Source: Bog-159 sp049511415 (GTDB taxonomy: Bacteria; Acidobacteriota; Terriglobia; Bryobacterales; Bryobacteraceae). Taken from it: 64,000 nucleotides of DNA. Positions 18,893-25,507 of this stretch are shown piece by piece. Below the pieces are notes generated by a model. It had not been told where the DNA came from. It did not search any database and saw only the letters and a list, made by a program, of their open reading frames with translations. Both the position numbers and the translations under genes were made by a program. Positions within the stretch are counted from its first letter, which is position 1, and each line of letters begins with the position of its first letter. The DNA lies in contig JBEKYC010000025.1 of the NCBI GenBank assembly GCA_049511415.1, positions 24,519-88,518 of the forward strand, in the 5' to 3' direction.

Positions 18893-19551
18893 GGCGCCGC
18901 CAGCAAGTCGGCGAATACGAATCCGTCCGCATCGCGAAGCTCGCCTCCGACTACCGGAATGGGCCGGCGGAACATCGGGCCGGCGTAAGCGAACGTGTGG
19001 AACTCGCCATTCTCGCCGCAGGGATCCGTTCCCGGGGGCAGATTCGCCAGCAGCGCCTCGTCAAACTCACGCCCGGCAAAGCTCGCATCCAGCGCTTTCT
19101 TATCCACGCAGGTGATGCGCGCGCGTAACCCGCCGCCGATCATTTGGCGCGCCAGTTCGCCGGTGGGAATATCCCAAAGTGGAAACAGAGGCTCCAGGCC
19201 ACTCGCGGCGAGTGCGCGCTCGCGATAGGCCCGCACATCGCGCAGGAACAAATCGCCGAATGCGATGGCTTCGAAGCCCTCCGCCACGGCCCAACGGCAC
19301 GCCTCGCCCATCAAGGCTTCATACTGCTCGTTGGAACACGGCCAAGGCAATTCGATGGCGCGCAGCGGCAGACCAACCGCGGCCGCCTGCGCCGCAGCCA
19401 GTTCCCGCCGCACGGCGTGCATCGCCACGCGATCGGCGGTTTGGTTGAAAGTGGTCAACAGAGCCGCGACTTCGACGCCCTGGCTGCGCATCACATGCAA
19501 AGCCCAGGCGCTATCCTTGCCGCTCGACCAGGAAAGAAGCGTGCGTCTCAC
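18889..19551 (-). CDS. PP-loop ATP pyrophosphatase, diphthine-ammonia-ligase-like
   Basis: The 220-residue product belongs to the adenine nucleotide alpha-hydrolase superfamily, near Dph6/MJ0570. The PP-loop SSGKDS lies at residues 9-14, and the Dph6-like EGFEAIAFGDLFLRDVRAYR segment is present. Bacteria lack diphthamide, so the true amidation or thiolation substrate is unknown; its place in a B12 operon suggests a link to corrinoid handling. The start is a GTG at 19551, overlapping the upstream stop as GTGA. The longer frame to 19833 lies inside the DUF6580 gene and is rejected. The 3' end overlaps the next gene by 4 nt. Confidence 0.82.
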   Translation of the reverse strand: MRRTLLSWSSGKDSAWALHVMRSQGVEVAALLTTFNQTADRVAMHAVRRELAAAQAAAVGLPLRAIELPWPCSNEQYEALMGEACRWAVAEGFEAIAFGDLFLRDVRAYRERALAASGLEPLFPLWDIPTGELARQMIGGGLRARITCVDKKALDASFAGREFDEALLANLPPGTDPCGENGEFHTFAYAGPMFRRPIPVVGGELRDADGFVFADLLAAP

Positions 19552-20078
19552 GCCACCGCGGGGACGCGCTCGGCCGTACGCAGACTGCGGCTCAGCCACG
19601 CGTGCAGACCGAATAGAGCGCCGGCAAAGAGCAAGTCGCCGGCCAGCATCCGCCCGAAGAACGGAATGGCCGCCACGTAGCATCGCGCCAATCCGGCCAG
19701 CGTATGCGGATACCAGTTGCCGAGCCATGTTCCGAAGTCGGCAATCAGGAAGAATTGCGCGCTGCAAGCCAGGCATGCCGCGCCAATCCGCAACGGATTT
19801 TCGGTAGATTGCAGCCAACGCCGCCCGATCCATACGTTAATCATGAAACTCAGGTAGATGAACGGGGTCGCGATGGAATATCCACCCAGCAAGGGGTCTG
19901 TAACCGCCATCAGCACCAAGGGCAGCGCAAAAGCCTGCCAGCCGCGCAGCCGCCCGCCCGCGTACAGGCTTGTGCCTCCCACGGGAGTGAAGTTCGGCGC
20001 ATGCGGCGCCAAGCGGGCGAGCGCGCCCACTACGGTCAGCGTCAATGCCAACGGCCGCACGTTCTTTCCTTGTTCCAT
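19548..20078 (-). CDS. DUF6580-family membrane protein, candidate cobalamin transporter
   Basis: The 176-residue product has five or six hydrophobic helices and the DUF6580 signatures ALARLAPHAPNFTPVGGTSL and YPHTLAGLARCYVAAIPFF. Its size and fold resemble S-components of ECF transporters. It lies between the cobalamin adenosyltransferase gene (17 nt upstream) and the PP-loop ATPase gene (4-nt overlap), so it is positioned where an inner-membrane B12 transporter would be expected. BtuC and BtuD are absent from the locus. The transport role is inference. A strong ribosome binding site (AAGGAGAG) precedes the ATG. Confidence 0.8.
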   Translation of the reverse strand: MEQGKNVRPLALTLTVVGALARLAPHAPNFTPVGGTSLYAGGRLRGWQAFALPLVLMAVTDPLLGGYSIATPFIYLSFMINVWIGRRWLQSTENPLRIGAACLACSAQFFLIADFGTWLGNWYPHTLAGLARCYVAAIPFFGRMLAGDLLFAGALFGLHAWLSRSLRTAERVPAVA

Positions 20079-20095
20079 GTGCTCTCCTTAAAAGC

Positions 20096-20734
20096 CTATT
20101 CAGATAGTGTAACGCCGCTGGCCGCCCGATTGGGTTCCCACAATGTCTCGGGTACGCCAGTCTGATGGCTGGCCCACCGGCTCCAAACAAAAAATGCGTC
20201 ACCTAACCGGTTCAGATACTGAACTGCTTCGGGCGGGACCGCCTCCTCCCGGGCGAGCGCCACCAGGACTCGCTCCGCCCGCCGGCAGACCGTCCGGCAG
20301 ACGTGCAACTCGGCGTTCAAGCGCGAGCCGCCGGGCAATACGAACGAACGCAGCGCGGGCAGGTCCGCGTTCATCTGATCCATCTCGGCTTCCAAACGCG
20401 CGATCTCGGCTTCCGTCACGCGCGCTTGCCGCGGATGCACATCTTCCGGCAGCGTGGCTAGGATCGATCCCAAATTGAAGAGCTCGTGCTGCACGCGGCG
20501 CAAGATTGGGGCCAGCCCGCCGGTCAACGGACTCGCGCTTGCCGTGTCGCGCGCCAGTCCTATAAAGGCATTCAACTCATCCACGGTGCCATACGCCTCG
20601 ATGCGCAGCGAATCCTTGGGCACCCGCTGTCCGCCCGCCAGGGCAGTCTCACCCGCATCGCCCATCCGCGTGTACACGCGGTTGATGGCCAGGCGCGGCT
20701 GGTCGAATTTATTCTCCATGGATCGAGAATACAT
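20096..20734 (-). CDS. PduO-type cob(I)alamin adenosyltransferase
   Basis: The 212-residue enzyme transfers adenosyl from ATP to cob(I)alamin to make adenosylcobalamin. The ATP-binding motif INRVYTRMGDAGETALAG is near residue 20, the helix motif CRTVCRRAERVLVALAREE is near 150-170, and the C-terminal YLNRLGDAFFVWSRWAS is characteristic of the PduO/MMAB family. The start at 20734 has GGAG seven bases upstream; an ATG at residue 6 is an alternative without such a site. It is followed after 17 nt by the DUF6580 gene and appears to begin the salvage and uptake operon. Confidence 0.92.
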   Translation of the reverse strand: MYSRSMENKFDQPRLAINRVYTRMGDAGETALAGGQRVPKDSLRIEAYGTVDELNAFIGLARDTASASPLTGGLAPILRRVQHELFNLGSILATLPEDVHPRQARVTEAEIARLEAEMDQMNADLPALRSFVLPGGSRLNAELHVCRTVCRRAERVLVALAREEAVPPEAVQYLNRLGDAFFVWSRWASHQTGVPETLWEPNRAASGVTLSE

Positions 20735-20780
20735 CGCGTAGCTCCGGTGCTGCTATCATAAGAAAAGATCCGGGGATGCT

Positions 20781-20969
20781 ATGACCCTCGAAGAACGTTT
20801 TGAAAAACTGATTGAGCGGCACGAAGCTTTGACTCAAACCGTGGAGATCATGGCGGCTACGCAGCGCGAAAGCGACCAGCGCATGGCTCAAATGATGGAG
20901 GCCATCAACCGCCTCACCAATATCGTGGCCGCCCACGAAGACCGCCTCGATTTGTCTCCCGACGCCTAA
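20781..20969 (+). CDS. Small coiled-coil protein of unknown function
   Basis: This 62-residue acidic protein (MTLEERFEKLIERHEALTQT at its start) is predicted to be one continuous coiled coil with heptad-spaced L, I and M. Short proteins of this type are common in Acidobacteriota and Cyanobacteria and have no assigned function. GGGG precedes the ATG closely. It sits on the opposite strand between the TonB receptor and the adenosyltransferase gene, ending 3 bp from the receptor stop, so it interrupts an otherwise one-directional B12 locus. Confidence 0.6.
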   Translation: MTLEERFEKLIERHEALTQTVEIMAATQRESDQRMAQMMEAINRLTNIVAAHEDRLDLSPDA

Positions 20970-20971
20970 CC

Positions 20972-23146
20972 TCATTTATTTCCCTTCGCCAAGGTCCACT
21001 TCAATCCTGTAACGAAGTTCAACCTGGGCGCCGGAAATCCTAAAACCTCCTCGTAGGACTGATTCAGCGCATTGCGCAGGTTTCCGTATGCTGTTAGGCC
21101 GGCGGCCAGCCGAATATTCAGGTTGATCCCGATATCCACAAACCCTTTATCCGGGTACAGCCCCGCCGAAGCTCCGTACGTGGGATCTACGTCCAAGTCC
21201 GAGCCGCGTAGATAACCGGTCAGATTTGCCGTTACCCTCCCCCGGGAGAACGTGCCTACGAACGAACCCGAATTAGCCGGGCGCCGGATCAGTTCCTGGC
21301 CCACCGAAAACGGGATCGGCGCCAGTCCCGTGGAACCGTTCAAGGAAAGCACCGCGGAATCCAGATAGGTGTATGACGCCGCCAGCGACATCCACCGCGC
21401 CGGACGGAAACGGCCGGTCAGTTCCGTGCCCTGCGCCCGGGCGTTCGACAGGTTGTCGGTCTGATACGCGCTCAGCACCGCCAGGTTGCCGCCCAGCGAA
21501 ACGATCAGATCGTAGAAGCGGTTGTAGAAATATGTCGCATCCAGTGACAGCCGGTCGCGCCACAGCCGCTGCTCCACGCCGACATCGAAGCTGGTTGTGC
21601 GCTCCGGCTTCAACGCCGGATTGTTCGTAAACGCCAACTCCAGACCAGATGGCGGGCGGATTCCCGTGCCGAACGATGTGTGCAGCCGCGTGCCCGCGTG
21701 CAGGATATACGTAGCGCCCAGCTTCGGATTGACCTTGGTTACGGTGTTCGCAGGAAACGCGGGCCGTCCGTCGATGAGATTCTCCGCAATCGCGGGCGTG
21801 CCGATGATTTCGCCCCGCACACCCGCATTCAGAAACAAGCGGCTGCCCACCTGAAAGCGGTTCTCCCAGTAGATTCCGGCATCGTCGCGCTTAATCGTAA
21901 ATGGGTTGTTGTCATCGCCACTTATATAAGTGTTTTTAACTTCTTCCCGTGTCAAGCTGACACCGATGGCGGCGGTGTACCATGGCGTGACGCTGATGAT
22001 GCTACGTGTCTCAAACTGACCCCGCAGGTCCTTCTCGAAGCTGAATCCGTAGGGACTGGTGTAGCCGCTATTTTCCAGGAAGAAACTACCGAATGTCTCT
22101 TGCCGGAATCGCGGCGAGATATCGATCTGATGATGCAGATAGTAATCCGAAAAATCGTTCTTATCCCGGCTGATCGGGTCCAATCCGGGGAAATCGTTGC
22201 CCGGGTCGGAGCCGTAAGCCCCCGGATCGCCCACATCGTTGGCGTTGTAATCGCCGCCAAACGTCAGGCTCTGCCGGCCGAACGAACGCGTAACTCGCAA
22301 GCCCACATTGTCGTTGCGGTAATCGCTATTGGGCACCGGGCCGCTGTCCCCAAATTGGGATACAAAGGCAGTCACGCCAAACCCCGCCAACATGCCCGCC
22401 GCATCTATAGCGAAGCGATGTTCCTGGTAAGTGCCGCCCTCGGCCAGCACATCCAGATAAGGCGACGCCTCCGCCGAGCGCGTGACAAAATTCACCACGC
22501 CGCTGTTGGCATATGCGCCGTAAACAGCGGATTGCGGCCCTTCGATCACCTCCACGCGCTCCAGCATGTCAGTAGGAATGTGCGCGAAGTCGAAGGCGCC
22601 GCCAACCGAGTTAACGGGTACGCCGTCGATCTGCACCAGGTTGAAATTGTAATCGCCGCCGCGGATGAACATGCTGGCGGCGCCGCCCGGGCTGCCGGTC
22701 TGACCTATGGTGATGCCAGGCAGATAGCGCAAGAGATCCACGGCCAAGCCTTCGTTGCGTTCGGCTATCTCCTCGCGCGGCACGATGCTGATGCTGCTGC
22801 CCTGCTCGCTCAGGGGCACATCGATCGCCGATCCCGCCACGCGCACCGAATCCACCTGGGGCGCGATGTTGAGCTGAATGGTCAGCTTGTCACCAGGCGG
22901 GACGGTCTTCGTTTCGAAGCCGGGCGCAGTTACCGTAACATGCATGCCGCCAGATTCGGCAATTCTTAGCGTGAAAGCGCCGGTCTGATCGGTTGTGGTT
23001 TGGGCGGCAACGCCCAGCCTGTTAACGGCGGAAACCTGCGCCCCGGCAATAGCCGCGCCCGATGGATCCAGCACGCTTCCGTGGATGGTAAACGACGCTG
23101 CGGCGGCCGCGGGCAATAGCCCCAGCCATAAGACAAGAAATCGCAT
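20972..23146 (-). CDS. TonB-dependent receptor, BtuB-like, under cobalamin riboswitch
   Basis: The 724-residue outer-membrane protein has a signal peptide (MRFLVLWLGLLPAAAAAS), a carboxypeptidase-regulatory-like domain (residues about 20-95), a plug domain (about 110-220; IDVPLSEQGSSISIVPREE and ERVEVIEGPQSAVYGAYANS) and a beta-barrel ending in FVTGLKWTLAKG. It has the size and plug features of siderophore/cobalamin receptors. The riboswitch just upstream points to corrinoid import. The ATG at 23146 is preceded by GGGAGGAG (23151-23160), which settles the start; the open frame extending to 23275 is only the riboswitch read as codons. Confidence 0.9.
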   Translation of the reverse strand: MRFLVLWLGLLPAAAAASFTIHGSVLDPSGAAIAGAQVSAVNRLGVAAQTTTDQTGAFTLRIAESGGMHVTVTAPGFETKTVPPGDKLTIQLNIAPQVDSVRVAGSAIDVPLSEQGSSISIVPREEIAERNEGLAVDLLRYLPGITIGQTGSPGGAASMFIRGGDYNFNLVQIDGVPVNSVGGAFDFAHIPTDMLERVEVIEGPQSAVYGAYANSGVVNFVTRSAEASPYLDVLAEGGTYQEHRFAIDAAGMLAGFGVTAFVSQFGDSGPVPNSDYRNDNVGLRVTRSFGRQSLTFGGDYNANDVGDPGAYGSDPGNDFPGLDPISRDKNDFSDYYLHHQIDISPRFRQETFGSFFLENSGYTSPYGFSFEKDLRGQFETRSIISVTPWYTAAIGVSLTREEVKNTYISGDDNNPFTIKRDDAGIYWENRFQVGSRLFLNAGVRGEIIGTPAIAENLIDGRPAFPANTVTKVNPKLGATYILHAGTRLHTSFGTGIRPPSGLELAFTNNPALKPERTTSFDVGVEQRLWRDRLSLDATYFYNRFYDLIVSLGGNLAVLSAYQTDNLSNARAQGTELTGRFRPARWMSLAASYTYLDSAVLSLNGSTGLAPIPFSVGQELIRRPANSGSFVGTFSRGRVTANLTGYLRGSDLDVDPTYGASAGLYPDKGFVDIGINLNIRLAAGLTAYGNLRNALNQSYEEVLGFPAPRLNFVTGLKWTLAKGNK

Positions 23147-23185
23147 TGTAGGCTCCTCCCTCGAGAGCCGCAATCCGGACTCCTG

Positions 23186-23340
23186 CCATGGCCGGTCTCC
23201 TGACTTGCGCTTCCACGGGCCGGTCAGCCTTCCCATCCCTGGGGACAGTGGCTTAAGCTTCGACCGGTCCTCCACGCTTACAGTGGCGGGGCCGTGCTGG
23301 ATTCACACCAGCTTCCCATACAACGCCAGGCAAGCTTCTG
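23186..23340 (-). ncRNA. Cobalamin riboswitch (AdoCbl class)
   Basis: On the minus strand the 5' leader of the TonB receptor contains the conserved cobalamin riboswitch blocks in order: GCCTGGCGTTG near 23330, GGGAAGCTGGTGTGAATCCAG, CCCCGCCACTGTAAG near 23280, and the B12 box AGTCAGGAGACCGGCC near 23190-23205. The known class binds adenosylcobalamin and lowers expression downstream. The B12 box is about 45 nt from the start codon, so control of translation of the receptor is likely. Boundaries are approximate. Confidence 0.93.
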
Positions 23341-23349
23341 AACGATCCC

Positions 23350-23378
23350 AGATTAACCGCTGTAGTTCTAAAATGCAA
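23350..23378 (-). promoter_or_regulatory. Possible promoter of the riboswitch transcript
   Basis: On the minus strand TTGCAT (23373-23378) and TAATCT (23350-23355) are 17 bp apart, and the implied start near 23343 falls just before the riboswitch. Both hexamers match consensus weakly, so position is the main support. Confidence 0.33.
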
Positions 23379-23428
23379 GAGGAAGCTGCGCACCTGCAGC
23401 TTTCGCAGTGCTACGATGCCAGAAAACC

Positions 23429-23839
23429 ATGAATTACTTTCTCGCCAAAACGGATCCTGAAACCTACTCTGTCGACGATCTGGCACGCGATGGCAAAACC
23501 GTCTGGGACGGCGTGCGCAATCCCCAAGCGTTGCGCGCCATCCGGGAAATGCGCCCCGGAGACAAGGTCTTCGTTTATCACAGCATGGGCGTCGCCTGCG
23601 TTGTCGGTTTGGCCAAAGTCGCTTCGGCCCCGCGGCCCGATCCCAAGGACAGCAAGCTCACGGTGGTGGACTTCGAATTCCTGACCCGCCTCGATCCACC
23701 CACCACACTGCGCGAAATCAAGGAAGGACACCTGTTCGACGACTGGTCCCTGGTTCGCCAAAGCCGGCTGTCGACCATGGCCGCTCCGACGGCATTTGCC
23801 GAATGGATGCGGAAGCGGTATCCGAAATCGAAAATCTGA
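23429..23839 (+). CDS. EVE domain protein
   Basis: The 136-residue product is a single EVE domain, a PUA-related fold that recognises modified bases in RNA or DNA. Typical features are the opening MNYFLAKTDPETYS, the TVWDGVRNPQALRAIREM helix, GDKVFVYHSMG and the final strand region VRQSRLSTMAAPTAFAEW. The family length is about 135-150, so the gene is complete. The ATG at 23429 fits the family start; a longer frame from 23408 is unlikely. It is divergent from the riboswitch transcript. Confidence 0.9.
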   Translation: MNYFLAKTDPETYSVDDLARDGKTVWDGVRNPQALRAIREMRPGDKVFVYHSMGVACVVGLAKVASAPRPDPKDSKLTVVDFEFLTRLDPPTTLREIKEGHLFDDWSLVRQSRLSTMAAPTAFAEWMRKRYPKSKI

Positions 23840-23922
23840 AACCCAGCCGGCGCGCTTGCGTGTCCTCATTTTCCGAAATTTCACGCTATTTAAGATGGCT
23901 GCATGATTCGAGGCTATCTCAA

Positions 23923-24642
23923 ATGATCAGGTCATCTACGAAACTCCTACTGGGTTTGGCCTGGTGCTGGCTTGCCTGGCCCCAGGCCCCTATCGGAAAG
24001 CCGGGATCTCCCGCCGTTCAGCAAGGCGCTGCAACCGCGGGCGCCCAACCTGCGCCGGATTGGAGACCTTCTTTGGCGCGGATTCGGTCCGTTGCGCAAA
24101 CTGCCTGTGAACAACGAAACGACTCGGGTTGCGCGACACTTAGTTTCACCGAAAAGGTATCCGACGGCCTGGCGGGCCGGTGGGATAACCATCCTGGCTG
24201 GCAAAAAACAGCGCTTCCCAAGGAATACGCGCAGAACCTGGACGTCCTGGCGACACAACTGGAGAGCATTGCTCGCCAAGCGGACCCGTCTGATGCCAAG
24301 GATGGCCGGCTTGGAGAGGCGCTCTCCTTCGTCAGCAACGATCTCCAGGCCAAGTATGCGGATTGCCTGAAATTCGGGATGGGCCGGAACATACCGGTAA
24401 CCCTGCGGACTATTGGGCCAAACCATGCGCCGGATCCGGGTTGGGAGGTCTTTTACACCTGCGCTTTCGAAGGCTTTATGGGCACCGAAATGCGCGTGCC
24501 CGATCTAACTGAAACTACGATATCTTTGCCGCCCGCGGCGTTATGCACATTTCGTGCACGCAAAGCCGGCCGGGACGTCCAGGTTGGGCAGACGGGCATA
24601 TTTGGCCAGCCAACGCAAGTAGTCGCGATACCTGTCCCATGA
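23923..24642 (+). CDS. Exported protein of unknown function
   Basis: The 239-residue product starts with a hydrophobic leader (STKLLLGLAWCWLAWPQAP). No family is recognised. The mature part is mixed in composition with conserved-looking cysteines (SVAQTACEQRNDSGCATLSF; KYADCLKFG; FYTCAFEGF), which suggests disulfides in the periplasm. GAGG lies about nine bases before the ATG at 23923. Its stop overlaps the start of the next gene as ATGA, so the two are likely co-translated and may act together. Confidence 0.65.
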   Translation: MIRSSTKLLLGLAWCWLAWPQAPIGKPGSPAVQQGAATAGAQPAPDWRPSLARIRSVAQTACEQRNDSGCATLSFTEKVSDGLAGRWDNHPGWQKTALPKEYAQNLDVLATQLESIARQADPSDAKDGRLGEALSFVSNDLQAKYADCLKFGMGRNIPVTLRTIGPNHAPDPGWEVFYTCAFEGFMGTEMRVPDLTETTISLPPAALCTFRARKAGRDVQVGQTGIFGQPTQVVAIPVP

Positions 24643-25289
24643 CCGACACTGCCGAAGAACAAATCGCAACTCAAGCCGGATCGTCAGAGGGAGGCAGAAT
24701 CGGCGCCTTTGCCACGTATTTCAAGGGCTATATGGGGGCTTCGGCAATTGTGGTTGCCGCCCTTCCAATTCCGGTGGAAGAGTTCCGGCTGATCCCCGCC
24801 TACGCCTCACAACGCGGACTGCTCGCCGTCTACACTTCGCTGTTTGCCTTTCTGCTGCTGGCGTTTCTATTCTATTCGCGTCATCGGATCGCCGGTAGCA
24901 TGTTCTCACTCGGAGAACCTGGAGTATACCGGACCAAGCCGCTCGCGGCATGGCTGCCATTGGCGCTCGTCTTCTGCTCCATGGCAATGGTTTTCTGCTA
25001 CCAGTCGGAACTAAGCGCTTCGGTGAGGGATCGCCGCGCAGTCACAGGGCTGGTCGGTATCGCTAAAGCCACCGACGACATCTTAGGCGGAACGTCTGCG
25101 CTGGATGTCCCACGCGCCGCCGTCTTGATCGTGTTCTATCTCGGAATCTTCCTATTTGCCGACGGAGCGTTCATCCTCATGGCGCTCCGTGAATACTTGC
25201 AAGATCTGCTCAATATTCCCGAGCACGGACTGATGCGCTATCCAAGTGGAATTGGAGGGAAAGAAACCAGGCCGGCGACCGGGGCTTGA
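24639..25289 (+). CDS. Membrane protein of unknown function
   Basis: The 216-residue product has about four hydrophobic segments: ASAIVVAALPIPVEEF near residue 35, GLLAVYTSLFAFLLLAFLFY near 60, LAAWLPLALVFCSMAMVFCY near 110 and VLIVFYLGIFLFADGAFI near 170. No family is recognised. The start overlaps the stop of the exported protein gene by 4 nt. The longer open frame from 24543 lies inside that gene and is rejected. The 25290-25507 gap that follows holds a predicted promoter for the sensor kinase. Confidence 0.65.
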   Translation: MTDTAEEQIATQAGSSEGGRIGAFATYFKGYMGASAIVVAALPIPVEEFRLIPAYASQRGLLAVYTSLFAFLLLAFLFYSRHRIAGSMFSLGEPGVYRTKPLAAWLPLALVFCSMAMVFCYQSELSASVRDRRAVTGLVGIAKATDDILGGTSALDVPRAAVLIVFYLGIFLFADGAFILMALREYLQDLLNIPEHGLMRYPSGIGGKETRPATGA

Positions 25290-25397
25290 ATCCGTCGAGC
25301 GTGGCTGGGCCCAATCCAATCCCACGCGTACCGCTCCCATGCCTACACTTCCGCATAGTGCTTCTCCCGATTTCTGAATCCGGACCCCTCCAATTCC

Positions 25398-25426
25398 TTG
25401 TAAGTCACAGAAAAATTTAATAATAT
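25398..25426 (+). promoter_or_regulatory. Predicted promoter of the sensor-kinase operon
   Basis: TTGTAA (25398-25403) and TAATAT (25421-25426) are separated by 17 bp in an AT-rich patch that stands out from the GC-rich surroundings. Each hexamer matches consensus at four of six positions. It lies about 80 nt before the ATG at 25508. Confidence 0.45.
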
Positions 25427-25507
25427 GAGAGAGATAGCTGGCATCAAACGTGCTACTAGTGCCACTCCTGGGGTGAGGTGTGTCCGGTAGCCCTAGCGGC
25501 GGCGTGC

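Noticed and set aside
20972..23275. An N-terminal extension of the BtuB-like receptor to 23275
   Set aside because: The extra 43 codons coincide with the cobalamin riboswitch, and a strong ribosome binding site and signal peptide start at 23146.
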